NCBI RefSeq assembly: GCF_900583165.1
Contig: NZ_UTKY01000050.1
Coordinates: 62,001-126,000 of the forward strand
Direction: 5' to 3'
DNA length: 64,000 nt
From: Pseudomonas viridiflava
GTDB taxonomy: Bacteria > Pseudomonadota > Gammaproteobacteria > Pseudomonadales > Pseudomonadaceae
The notes below the pieces were generated by a model, which had not been told where the DNA came from, searched no databases, and saw only the letters and a program-made list of their open reading frames with translations. Made by a program: the position numbers and the translations under genes. Below, one piece after another: positions 1 through 8,504 of this stretch. Within the stretch, counting starts at the first letter, position 1. Each line of letters begins with the position of its first letter.

Positions 1-2477
1 CCCAGGTGCGCGAAGCGTTCGAGACCCTGCTGCGTCGCTTGGGAGCCGAGCTGATTCAGCGCCTGCATCAGGAACGAAACGTTGATCGCCGTGGCCAGTT
101 GCTGGACTTTCCCCGGCAGGCTGCACATATCGGCGAGCGCTTGTGCCTGTTTGTCGGGGCTGCGTTCTCTGCCAATCGCTTCCAACGCATCAATGGCCTG
201 CGCGGGTTCTACCTGACCAGCGCAGGGGCAGGGGACAAGCGTGATTATTTTGCTCAGGGGGTGTTTCGCAAGGCGATCTTTGCCGAACCTGATCTCGCAG
301 GCCTGCATACTCAGGCTCGACAAAGCCTCAAGCGTCGCCAAACGCGGGTGCTTGTAGCCGTGGCGGTGATCATCGCGGCAGGGTTAACGTTGTGGGCCCA
401 TAGTTATTCGGTGAACCATCAGCGCCTCCAGCAGTTGGCGGCACTGGACATGCCTCAGGGTGTGACTGCGCAGGATTCGGACGAGCCGCTGGCGCGCCTA
501 CCGTTGCTGGACAAGTACCTGGCGGCGACGCGGGTGTTTCCAACGTTGGCAGACGCTCGGTGGGTGGATCGGGCCGGGCTGTATCAGGGCGAGTTGAGCC
601 GTACCGTGTTGGACGATGCTTATGCAGAAGCATTGCGCCGGCAGTTGCTGACTCATGTGGCGGGCCTGCTTGAAGCGCAGTTGCGCGCCAGTTTCGGCGA
701 CCGTGATCAATTGCTGGAAACCCTGCGTGCGTACCTGATGCTCAACCTGCGCGAGCGGCGCGACAATGTTTGGTTGGCAGAGCAGGTGGCCGGCCGTTGG
801 TCCGAGCGTTATCCGGGGAATACGTTGGCGCAAACGCGGCTTAATGAACACTTCCAGCGGTTACTTGAGCAACCGTTCGCGATGCCGCTGAATGACGAAT
901 TGGTGGCCCAGGCCCGCCTGCAGTTGCGTGGTGAGTCACTGGCGGATGTGGTCTACCGCGCGTTGCGCCAACAAGCCCATGGTCTGGAGCCGTTGCGCCT
1001 GGCCGAAGGGCGGGTGTTTTCCGCCATAGAGCCGCCTATCCCTGGCTTTTACACCAAACGGTACGTGCAGTACTTTGAAAAGCAGGGGCCCAGGCTGGTC
1101 AATGGGATCGCCCAGGACAACTGGGTGCTTGGCGCCAGCACCGATCTCAGTGCGATGGACCTGCGCGGGCTCATGCTTGAGCTGGAACAACGCTATTTCA
1201 GTGAATACGCTGAGGTTTGGAGCCAGGCCATCGGTCAGGTTCGCTTGCTGGAAAGTGGCAGCCTCAGCCAAACCGTTGATCAGCTTTCAAACCTGACCTC
1301 CGCCCAGTCCGCATTGGTGCAACTGTTGCAGCAAGTTCGCGAAAACACTCGATTGTTGTCGACCCCTGATCGGCTTGAGGCGGTCAGCCAGCAGGCGGGT
1401 GAGTTAGTCGGGTCAGCGTCGAGCCTGGTGTTGAATCAAAGGGCGGGGCAGTCAACTTCTGATTCAGCCCGTCGTGCGATGCAGCGCCGTTTCGAGCCTC
1501 TGCACCAATTGCTTGATGAGCAGCAGAACCCAGGCGTCGAGTTGACACGCGCACTGCGGTTGCTTGACGAACTTCATCTGCAATTGGCCGCGCTAAGCCG
1601 CGAAAGCGCGCCGGAGCAGGCGGCGTTCAATATGGTCAAGCAGCGCATGGAGGGGCAGCAACCACTGCTGGGCCATGTGCGTGACGCGGCGACGCGTTTG
1701 CCGTTGCCACTCAAGGACTGGTTCGAAGGGATGGCCGACGACAGTTGGAGGCTTCTGTTGGATGAGGCCTATGGCTATGTGAATCAGCGCTACCAAAGTG
1801 AAGTCCATGGCTTTTATGCCAAGGCGATTCAACGCCGGTATCCGTTCAACGCCCATGCCGTTAGCGATGTCGCATTGGCTGATTTCCAGGCGTTCTTCAA
1901 GGCACGGGGCGTATTGGCGCACTTTTATGAAGGCTACCTGCGGCCGTTCGTCAGCATCGAAGGCAGCCGTTATCGACTGCGGGGTCTGGATGGGCGCAGC
2001 CTGCCACTGTCGCGCTCGCTGTTGGACCAGCTCAGTAAGGCCCAGATCATTCGTCAGGGTTTTTTCAGCGAGGAGCAAGGTGAATGGGCGGTACGTTTCA
2101 CGCTGGCACCCTACAGCCTGGATCAGGCGGTAAACCGGGCGATCCTGCGGATCGGCGATCAACAGCTGGAGTACCGTCACGGGCCCATCGTACCCATGAC
2201 ATTCCACTGGCCCAGCGACGCGGATAACGGCCGCAGCAGCCTAGTACTGGAGCGTGGTACCGCACGGGCGATGGGGATCGAGAAAAACACGGGTGCCTGG
2301 TCGTGGTTCCGGTTGTTGGACCTGATGCAGAGCGAGCCTGCCAGCGGCAGGGAAGCCCAGATACTCAAGGCGGATGTGGCCGGGCTGCGTGCCAACTACT
2401 TGTTGACCAGTCAGAGCAACCCCAGCCCGTTCCACCTGGCGTCCTGGCGTACCTTCCGCCTGCCGGAGCAATTATGA
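1..2477 (+). CDS. tssM: Type VI secretion inner-membrane protein TssM/IcmF, 5'-truncated by window edge
   Basis: This is the C-terminal part (about 824 residues) of a TssM/IcmF protein, the inner-membrane component that with TssL and TssJ forms the T6SS membrane complex. The reading frame is open from the first base, so the true start and the N-terminal part, where the family has its first two membrane segments and often a Walker A site, lie upstream. The fragment begins with about 110 cytoplasmic residues, then has one hydrophobic segment at about residues 113-132 (family TM3). A long periplasmic region follows, ending in the beta-rich TssM C-terminal domain. The stop overlaps the next start (ATGA at 2474-2477), indicating translational coupling to the phosphatase. 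The order tssM-phosphatase-kinase matches my memory of the P. aeruginosa H2-T6SS. I am sure of the family; which T6SS class this is remains an inference from gene order. Confidence 0.93.
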   Translation, partial: QVREAFETLLRRLGAELIQRLHQERNVDRRGQLLDFPRQAAHIGERLCLFVGAAFSANRFQRINGLRGFYLTSAGAGDKRDYFAQGVFRKAIFAEPDLAGLHTQARQSLKRRQTRVLVAVAVIIAAGLTLWAHSYSVNHQRLQQLAALDMPQGVTAQDSDEPLARLPLLDKYLAATRVFPTLADARWVDRAGLYQGELSRTVLDDAYAEALRRQLLTHVAGLLEAQLRASFGDRDQLLETLRAYLMLNLRERRDNVWLAEQVAGRWSERYPGNTLAQTRLNEHFQRLLEQPFAMPLNDELVAQARLQLRGESLADVVYRALRQQAHGLEPLRLAEGRVFSAIEPPIPGFYTKRYVQYFEKQGPRLVNGIAQDNWVLGASTDLSAMDLRGLMLELEQRYFSEYAEVWSQAIGQVRLLESGSLSQTVDQLSNLTSAQSALVQLLQQVRENTRLLSTPDRLEAVSQQAGELVGSASSLVLNQRAGQSTSDSARRAMQRRFEPLHQLLDEQQNPGVELTRALRLLDELHLQLAALSRESAPEQAAFNMVKQRMEGQQPLLGHVRDAATRLPLPLKDWFEGMADDSWRLLLDEAYGYVNQRYQSEVHGFYAKAIQRRYPFNAHAVSDVALADFQAFFKARGVLAHFYEGYLRPFVSIEGSRYRLRGLDGRSLPLSRSLLDQLSKAQIIRQGFFSEEQGEWAVRFTLAPYSLDQAVNRAILRIGDQQLEYRHGPIVPMTFHWPSDADNGRSSLVLERGTARAMGIEKNTGAWSWFRLLDLMQSEPASGREAQILKADVAGLRANYLLTSQSNPSPFHLASWRTFRLPEQL

Positions 2478-3184
2478 GTCGACGGGTGTGGCGCAGTGCT
2501 GGGCGAACCGCAAAGGGCAAGCAGCGATCACGCAACGAGGACGCTTTTCTGGACTGCCCCCAGCGCGGTTGCTGGGCGGTCGCCGATGGCATGGGCGGGC
2601 ACCAGGCCGGGGATGTCGCCAGCCAATGGGTAGTCGGCAGCCTGGCGGCGTTATCGGGCAGCGGTAGCCTGGATCAGCGCATCAAGGAATTGCGTGGTTG
2701 TCTGCGCATGCTCGACGGCCGATTGCAAATGGCCGACGGCCTGCCGGGCATCATGGGCAGCACCGTGGTAGCGCTGTTGCTTGAGGGCGATCGCGCAGCC
2801 TGTGTCTGGGCAGGGGACAGTCGTTGCTACCTGTGGCGTGGGCAGCGTCTGTACCAATTGTCACGCGACCACTCCCTGCAGCAACAGTTGATAGACAAGC
2901 AGCAGTTGAGTCTGGCGCAAGCCCAGGCCCATCCAGATGCCCGCGCCCTGACCCGCGCCATTGGTGCACGACAGCCGTTGAACCTTGAGGTGCTGGAACT
3001 GGCGACTCATCCAGGCGATGTATTTTTATTGTGCAGCGACGGTTTGTATCAAGGCCTCAGCCACGGCGAGCTGGGGAGAGCCATGGCGATGGGCGCGCCG
3101 CGACAGGTACTGGACCGCTTGTTCCGCGATGTATTGCGTGGGGCCGCGCAGGATGATTGCACCGCCGTAGTGGTGCAGCCATGA
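2474..3184 (+). CDS. pppA: PP2C-type Ser/Thr protein phosphatase of the T6SS (PppA/Stp1-like)
   Basis: A 236-residue PP2C-family metal-dependent phosphatase. The metal-binding signatures are visible in order: RNEDAF near the N-terminus, ADGMGGH shortly after, WAGDSRCYL in the middle, LLCSDGLYQGL and the final DDCTAVVV. It should dephosphorylate targets of the adjacent kinase and so tune assembly or firing of the type VI system. The ATG at 2474 overlaps the tssM stop, and its own stop (3182-3184) overlaps the kinase start at 3181, so the three genes look like one coupled unit. The frame stays open upstream to 2303 inside tssM, but the family N-terminus and the ATGA overlap argue for 2474. Confidence 0.93.
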   Translation: MSRRVWRSAGRTAKGKQRSRNEDAFLDCPQRGCWAVADGMGGHQAGDVASQWVVGSLAALSGSGSLDQRIKELRGCLRMLDGRLQMADGLPGIMGSTVVALLLEGDRAACVWAGDSRCYLWRGQRLYQLSRDHSLQQQLIDKQQLSLAQAQAHPDARALTRAIGARQPLNLEVLELATHPGDVFLLCSDGLYQGLSHGELGRAMAMGAPRQVLDRLFRDVLRGAAQDDCTAVVVQP

Positions 3185-4023
3185 ACGCCACAGCCGGGTT
3201 GCCAAACCTGTTGGCGGGGCGTTACCAGCTTGAGCGGCTACTGGGCACCGGCGGCATGGGCAGGGTCTACAGAGCTCGTGACCTGTTGCACGAAGCGTTT
3301 GGCGAGCCCAATTCCAGCGTGGCACTGAAATTATTAGGCGAGGCATTCTCAGGCTCTCCCGATGCTCATGTATTGCTTTACAGCGAGTTTGCCCTGACCC
3401 GCAGCCTGCGGCATGAGCACGTGGTGCGTTTGTATTCTTTCGAGGTCGACACCGCCCATCAGTTAGCGTTCTTCACCATGGAACTCATGCATGGGCTGAC
3501 CCTGGATAAACTGCTGGTGGAGTGCCCGAATGGCCTGCCGTGGGCCGAGCTGCAACCGATTGCCCTGCAATTGCTTGAGGCACTTGCCTATAGCCATCAG
3601 CAGGGGGTGCTGCATGGTGATGTGAAGCCGGCGAATGTCATGCTGGGAGAGCAGGGGCTGCGCTTATTCGATTTTGGCCTCGGGCACGGTGAGTCCCAAA
3701 GGGCGGCCGGGCTGCCGGGCTTGAGTCGTAGCCGTTTGAAGGCATGGACGCCGGCGTATGCCGCGCCGGAACTGCTGGCCGGAGGCGGTCTGAGCGAGTG
3801 TTCTGACCTGTATGGTGCCGCCTGCGTAGTGTATGAATTGGCCCATGGAAAGCGTTTGAGCGTGCGTGAGCCCGGTCAACCCCTGGTACGGCCGCGACAA
3901 CTGCCCAGGCACTGTTGGCCGGCCTTGCGCACAGCCATGGCGTCGGACCCGGAGCGCCGCAGTGTCTGCGTCAATGCGTTGCGCGAGGCGATGGCGACGC
4001 GGCGGCGACCCTGGTTTGGGTAA
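3181..4023 (+). CDS. stk1: Ser/Thr protein kinase of the T6SS (Stk1/PpkA-like)
   Basis: A 280-residue Hanks-type kinase. It shows a glycine loop GTGGMGRVY (residues 22-30), an ATP-lysine in VALKLL (K50), the catalytic loop HGDVKPAN (about 143-150), DFG in FDFGLG (about 163-168) and an APE-type motif in YAAPELL. The usual HRD is HGD, so it is a non-RD kinase, but the catalytic Asp, Lys and Asn are kept. It lacks the long membrane and periplasmic extension of PpkA from the P. aeruginosa H1 locus, so it is closer to the short Stk1 of the H2 locus. It starts at the ATG overlapping the phosphatase stop. Expected role is threonine phosphorylation controlling T6SS activity, opposed by the phosphatase. 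It is the last gene of this T6SS unit; a convergent gene follows 7 bases later. Confidence 0.9.
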   Translation: MNATAGLPNLLAGRYQLERLLGTGGMGRVYRARDLLHEAFGEPNSSVALKLLGEAFSGSPDAHVLLYSEFALTRSLRHEHVVRLYSFEVDTAHQLAFFTMELMHGLTLDKLLVECPNGLPWAELQPIALQLLEALAYSHQQGVLHGDVKPANVMLGEQGLRLFDFGLGHGESQRAAGLPGLSRSRLKAWTPAYAAPELLAGGGLSECSDLYGAACVVYELAHGKRLSVREPGQPLVRPRQLPRHCWPALRTAMASDPERRSVCVNALREAMATRRRPWFG

Positions 4024-4030
4024 TACGGTG

Positions 4031-4360
4031 TTACCCCGCCAGGCCATGCAGCTGACAGTAATCTTCCCAACTGAGCCCGGCCATTTGCGCGACTTCCTTG
4101 TGCACTTCAAGGCGCTGCGCTTCATAGGTCTCGGTGCAATCGGCGGTTAGCTTAAGGGTCAGTTCCCAGGCAAATAGCCCCTGGCGTTCGGCTTCTGCCT
4201 CGAAGGCTTCATGCAGGCGTTCGGCGCGGTACTGTGCTTGGGTTTCGCCCTTGGCCTGGGCGGCCAACGGGTTCAAGGTATTCAGCTCTGCGGCCACCTC
4301 GGGATGGGCATCGAGGAACTTGTCCAGTGCACGTTGATGGTTTTCGCCGGGTTGGGACAA
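4031..4360 (-). CDS. Conserved small protein (probably DUF6388 family)
   Basis: A 109-residue, charged, mostly helical protein without signal peptide or membrane segment. It begins MSQPGENHQRALDKFL and contains the conserved-looking GLSWEDYCQLHGLAG end. I associate it with a Pseudomonas family of unknown function (DUF6388), with moderate certainty. It is convergent with the T6SS kinase and divergent from the EIIC-EAL gene across about 240 bases (4361-4602) in which I see no clear regulatory motif. I see no reason to link it functionally to the T6SS. Confidence 0.75.
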   Translation of the reverse strand: MSQPGENHQRALDKFLDAHPEVAAELNTLNPLAAQAKGETQAQYRAERLHEAFEAEAERQGLFAWELTLKLTADCTETYEAQRLEVHKEVAQMAGLSWEDYCQLHGLAG

Positions 4361-4602
4361 TGGCTTGCTCCTGTTCAGGTGGTTTCAGGCCCCGGCTCTG
4401 AGCCGGCGGCGAGGGCATCGATTGCCTTGATTCAGGCAAGCCAGATTTTGGCAGGAAACTGCGGCCTGTCGTCAATCGATGCTGAAAAATCGCTCGGATA
4501 GATGGCAAAAGGCTTTCACTTACCGTGCCAGGACGTGTAGCGTTAGCGCCGGTGTTTCAGCCCTGCCTTCCAGGGGCACAGGCGTGGGCAGAGGGACGGG
4601 TC

Positions 4603-6678
4603 ATGGCGCAAACGCTGTTCAAGCTTTTTTTCACCCAACGTCTGGCTGCCTTGGCCAGCACCGAGTCATTGCGTGCGATTCGCGAAGGGTTGCTGTGGAT
4701 CCTGCCATGCTTGCTGGTGTCCGCAGGCTTTCTGATTCTGTCTGAGTGCGCTCGGGTGCTGGGTTTCGACCCGCAGGTGGTGGCCTTTCTTTCGGGGCTG
4801 CACAACCAGATCAGCTCGGTGATCCCACTGCTGGTGGCCGCGTCCATCGGCTATATGCTGGCGATCCAGCACCGGCTGCCACAGCTACCGGTAGCATTTT
4901 TGTGTCTGGCCCACGTGGTGGTGGCGACGTTCATCCTACGCGAGTACCCCAGGGCTTCTGCCACCTTTGTTCTGTTTATCGCCATCGCTTCGCCTCTACT
5001 CAATGTACCGGCCATTGCCTGGTTGCATCGCTATCGTTGGACACGACTCGTCAACGAAGAGCTGGTGGGTCACAACCTCAGGGGCACGATTAATATGGTG
5101 CTGCCGGGGGCAATGACTGCGCTGGCGTTGGTCGTGGTGTTGTCCTTACTGCTGCAAGTGCCCTACATCGCGCAGCTGCAGGGGCCCCAAGTGCTCGGCG
5201 CATTGGAGTCGCCCTACGGCAGCGGTTTGTTTGTGACCCTGATGAACTCCTTGCTGTGGTTTTTCGGCATTCACGGCGTCTATGCCATGCAGCCGCTGTT
5301 CGATGTGCTGGACCAGGCGGTCGTGCTCAACAGCACGGCATTGGCAGCCGGTGAACCGATCAAATATGTGCTGAACAGCGGCTTGTTAGGGAGCTTTGCG
5401 TTTATCGGAGGCTCGGGCGCAGCGCTGTGCCTGTTGGTGGCGATCCTGCTGTTCTCCAAAAGCCAATCCATGCGCCTGCTGGCGATGGCGAGCCTGCCGC
5501 TGTCGCTATTCAACGTCAGTGAGGTCCTGCTGTTTGGCTTGCCGATTATCCTGAATCCGCGTTTATTCATACCGTTTTTGCTGGTGCCCGCGATCAATAC
5601 GATGGTGGCGTTGACGGTCGTGCTGATGGGGTGGGTATCGCCCGCCGTTGCCAGCGTGCCGTTCACGGCACCGGTGCTGCTCAATGCCTATTTGAGTACC
5701 CATGGCGATATGGCGGCAGTGGTGTTGCAACTGGTGCTACTGGGCGTGGGCACACTGGTGTATGCGCCGTATGTGCGCGCGATCCATCGCCAGGCTGCCG
5801 AGGGGGGCACGGTGTATCTCAAATCCTTGGATATGACCTTTCGTGGCCTTGAAGAAAAGGGTCGGCTGCGCGAACTGGACCCGGTGCTGGCGTCACACAA
5901 GACCCTCGCGCGCCAGGCCCGCGAATTGAGCCACATCCAGCAGATCAGCGACTACGAGTTCTACCTCGAATTCCAGCCACAAGTCTCGACCCGTACCGGG
6001 CTGTGTACCGGCTGCGAAGCCCTGATGCGCGCCCGCGACCCTCAGGGAATGGTGCATTCGCCGTGGGAGTTCTTGCAATGGCTGGCCCAGGCGCGCTTGA
6101 TGCCGGATGTCGATGTGTGGGTCGCCTCCGAGGCCGTGCGCCAGTATCAGACGTGGCAGAAACTGGGGTTTGCCTTGCCGATGACCATCAATATTTCCAG
6201 CGCGACACTGACGGATGCCGCTTATGGCGAACGCCTTGTGCAGATCCTCGCCCAGGCCCATGGGCAGGTGTCAGTGGAAATCACCGAAGATGCGCTGGTC
6301 GGCGATACCCCCGCCACACGCCAGACCATCCGCAAGCTGCAAGCCATCGGTGCGAAGGTCTATATCGATGACTTCGGCACCGGCTTTTCAGCCTTGAGTT
6401 ACCTGCACCAGTTTCCGGTGGATTTTATCAAGATCGACCGCAGTTTCGTGGTTGCCCAGCACGACCCCAAAGGCGCCCAGGTGTTGACCGGTATGCTGCG
6501 CTTTTGCGAAGCGCTGAATCTTGGTGTGGTGGTGGAGGGCGTGGAAACTGCCGAGCAACTGGCCTTTCTGAATACCGGGGGCGAGTTGTTTATCCAGGGC
6601 TGGTATTTCAGCAAGGCGCTTCCGGGGGATCAGTTGCAAGGGTTTGTGCGTGAGCGTGCAGCGTTGGTTGAGGGGTAG
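4603..6678 (+). CDS. PTS EIIC-like membrane domain fused to EAL c-di-GMP phosphodiesterase
   Basis: A 691-residue fusion. Residues about 10-415 form a polytopic membrane domain with about ten hydrophobic segments and read like a cellobiose/oligosaccharide-type PTS permease EIIC. Residues about 440-690 form an EAL domain. The EAL catalytic set looks complete: CEAL (E472), NISS, EITED, DDFGTG (D589-D590), KIDRSF (K610), VVEGVET and QGWYF, so an active c-di-GMP phosphodiesterase is expected. No EIIA or EIIB gene is nearby, which suggests the EIIC part senses a ligand or positions the enzyme rather than transporting through phosphorylation; that is inference. I chose the ATG at 4603 because AGAGGGA lies about 8 bases upstream; the 26 codons between 4525 and 4603 do not look like family sequence. 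It stands alone and convergent with the next gene. Confidence 0.85.
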   Translation: MAQTLFKLFFTQRLAALASTESLRAIREGLLWILPCLLVSAGFLILSECARVLGFDPQVVAFLSGLHNQISSVIPLLVAASIGYMLAIQHRLPQLPVAFLCLAHVVVATFILREYPRASATFVLFIAIASPLLNVPAIAWLHRYRWTRLVNEELVGHNLRGTINMVLPGAMTALALVVVLSLLLQVPYIAQLQGPQVLGALESPYGSGLFVTLMNSLLWFFGIHGVYAMQPLFDVLDQAVVLNSTALAAGEPIKYVLNSGLLGSFAFIGGSGAALCLLVAILLFSKSQSMRLLAMASLPLSLFNVSEVLLFGLPIILNPRLFIPFLLVPAINTMVALTVVLMGWVSPAVASVPFTAPVLLNAYLSTHGDMAAVVLQLVLLGVGTLVYAPYVRAIHRQAAEGGTVYLKSLDMTFRGLEEKGRLRELDPVLASHKTLARQARELSHIQQISDYEFYLEFQPQVSTRTGLCTGCEALMRARDPQGMVHSPWEFLQWLAQARLMPDVDVWVASEAVRQYQTWQKLGFALPMTINISSATLTDAAYGERLVQILAQAHGQVSVEITEDALVGDTPATRQTIRKLQAIGAKVYIDDFGTGFSALSYLHQFPVDFIKIDRSFVVAQHDPKGAQVLTGMLRFCEALNLGVVVEGVETAEQLAFLNTGGELFIQGWYFSKALPGDQLQGFVRERAALVEG

Positions 6679-6755
6679 TCTCGCCAACGCTATTTTGCTG
6701 ATGCAATGCGAACTAACTGTGGGAGCGGTGTTCGGCAAACCAACGGGTCGATAGG

Positions 6756-7598
6756 CTAAGCAGGATCAGCGCCGCGCTGTGTCTGTTCGATCTCCTTCAC
6801 CAAATCATAGAGGCGCGCCAGGCGTTCGCGATTGTCGTGGTCCCACGGGTGAAAACCGGGTTTGAAGTAGTGCAGCCAGGGCCGCAGCATCCTTGGGAAG
6901 ACGCCTTTAGGCCCGTAAAGAAATTTGAGCATTCGCCACAGGCCTTTCCAGAAGCCTACGGCCTTGCGGTCGGCGATCAGCAAGCGCAGGTGGAAATCCA
7001 ACACCACCAGCCAGAAGAACACCGTCGTCGTGAGCATGGTGCCGGTGCGCAGCAGGTAACGTTTGGGCCCGGGTTTGATCACAGTGTTCCAGACATCAAA
7101 GGCCACGGCTTTGTGCTCGGTTTCTTCCAGGGCGTGCCAGTACCACATTTGTTGGTAGCCCTTGAGTGAATCGCCAAAGCGCGAAGGGTCGCTCAGCAGG
7201 ATTTCAGCCAGCATCGCCGTGTAGTGTTCCAGGGCAATGGTGATTGCCAGGTTAAACGACGGCGCGAAGTGTTTCTTTTGCAGGTCGAGGATGAATTTGA
7301 GCCGGCGATCCAGGGTGTGCGCCGGCAGCCCGGCGGTTTGCAGCAGGTCGTTGTAGGCCACGTGTTCGCGGCTGTGCATGGCCTCCTGGCCAATAAACCC
7401 CTGGATCTCTTTTTTCAACTCGGGGTCGCTGATCTGTTGGCGGTAGTGCCGCACGCTGTCCATGAAAAACAACTCACCCTGAGGGAACAGCAGCGACAAC
7501 GCGTTGAAGAAATGCGTGACGAACGGGCCCTGTTCATGCCAGTTGGTGATGCGCTCGGCGGGCAGGGCGAAACGGATATCGCGACGGATAGGCAGCAT
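6756..7598 (-). CDS. Putative metal-dependent hydrolase (PF10118-like)
   Basis: A 280-residue helical protein resembling the predicted metal-dependent hydrolase family (COG3687/PF10118). Histidine- and glutamate-bearing helices are spread along it: QEAMHSREHVAYN, ITIALEHYTAMLAEI and WHALEETEHKAVAFD. These are of the kind that form a di-iron-like ferritin-type site; that reading is mine. AGGAG lies 8 bases before the ATG. It is the last gene of a leftward run after the SDR and the BVMO (gap 15 bases), so it is probably co-transcribed with them. In pseudomonads this family often sits beside monooxygenase and SDR genes of hydrophobic substrate metabolism. Exact substrate unknown. Confidence 0.8.
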   Translation of the reverse strand: MLPIRRDIRFALPAERITNWHEQGPFVTHFFNALSLLFPQGELFFMDSVRHYRQQISDPELKKEIQGFIGQEAMHSREHVAYNDLLQTAGLPAHTLDRRLKFILDLQKKHFAPSFNLAITIALEHYTAMLAEILLSDPSRFGDSLKGYQQMWYWHALEETEHKAVAFDVWNTVIKPGPKRYLLRTGTMLTTTVFFWLVVLDFHLRLLIADRKAVGFWKGLWRMLKFLYGPKGVFPRMLRPWLHYFKPGFHPWDHDNRERLARLYDLVKEIEQTQRGADPA

Positions 7599-7613
7599 AG
7601 TGCGTGCTCCTGT

Positions 7614-8504
7614 TCAGAGACGGGGCTTGTCGTTGGTTTCAAACACCGGCGCACGCAGCTTGGGCGCCATGCGCTTGCTGGCCCATACCACCAGAGCTTG
7701 ATAAGCCGCAGGCAGGCACCGGGCAAGCAGGTCGAGGCAATACGCATCGCGGCCGATCAACACGCGGCGTTTATTTTTGCGTACCCCCTGCAGGATGACC
7801 TTGGCGGCCTGGTCGGCATCGGTGATAAACAGCTTTTCGAAGTCGGCGCGGGCCTGTTGTTCGCTGTGGATCAGAAAACCGGTCATGTTCGCGTCGATAC
7901 GGCTGCTGCGGCAGATATCGGTACGAATGCCACCGGGGTGTACGCAGGTGGCCGAGACGCCGCAGCGCTGCATATCCAGCTCCTGGCGCAGGGATTCGGT
8001 AAAACCACGTACGGCAAACTTGGTGGCGTTGTAACCACTCATGCCGGGCTGGGCAAACAGGCCGAACACGCTGGACGTGTTGATCACATGGCCGTCGCCG
8101 GAAGCTTTCAGGTACGGCAGGAACGCTTTGGTGCCATAGACCACGCCCCAGAAGTTGATGCCGACGATCCACTCCAGGTCGGCGTAGTCCACGCCTTCTA
8201 CCGTACTCGACAGTGCCACCCCGGCATTGTTGAACACCAGGTTGACCTGGCCATGCTCGGCTGCGCAACGTGCGGCCCAGTCATCCATGGCCTGGCGATC
8301 GGAAACGTCCAGCACTTGGGTGGTGACCAATACAGGCGACAGGGATGAAGTCTTAATTAGCGCCACCGTCTGCTCCAGCCCTTGGCTGTTTCTATCGGCC
8401 AGTGCCAGATGGCAACCCTCCCGCGCCAATGCCAGTGCCAAGGCGCGGCCCATGCCGGATGCCGCGCCGGTGATCGCCGCGACGCGGCCGTTAAATGACT
8501 TCAT
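7614..8504 (-). CDS. Short-chain dehydrogenase/reductase (secondary alcohol dehydrogenase, AdhF1-like)
   Basis: A 296-residue classical SDR. The cofactor loop is TGAASGMG near residues 11-18, NNAG follows, and the active-site YNATK places the catalytic Tyr at 158 and Lys at 162. The start at 8504 overlaps the stop of the upstream monooxygenase (ATGA), giving tight coupling. With the BVMO upstream and the divergent esterase, it fits a secondary alcohol to ketone step ahead of Baeyer-Villiger oxidation. I recall a very similar adh/BVMO/esterase arrangement from P. fluorescens DSM 50106, where the dehydrogenase acts stereoselectively on secondary alcohols; identity cannot be confirmed here. About 50 C-terminal residues extend beyond the core SDR fold. 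Confidence 0.87.
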   Translation of the reverse strand: MKSFNGRVAAITGAASGMGRALALALAREGCHLALADRNSQGLEQTVALIKTSSLSPVLVTTQVLDVSDRQAMDDWAARCAAEHGQVNLVFNNAGVALSSTVEGVDYADLEWIVGINFWGVVYGTKAFLPYLKASGDGHVINTSSVFGLFAQPGMSGYNATKFAVRGFTESLRQELDMQRCGVSATCVHPGGIRTDICRSSRIDANMTGFLIHSEQQARADFEKLFITDADQAAKVILQGVRKNKRRVLIGRDAYCLDLLARCLPAAYQALVVWASKRMAPKLRAPVFETNDKPRL

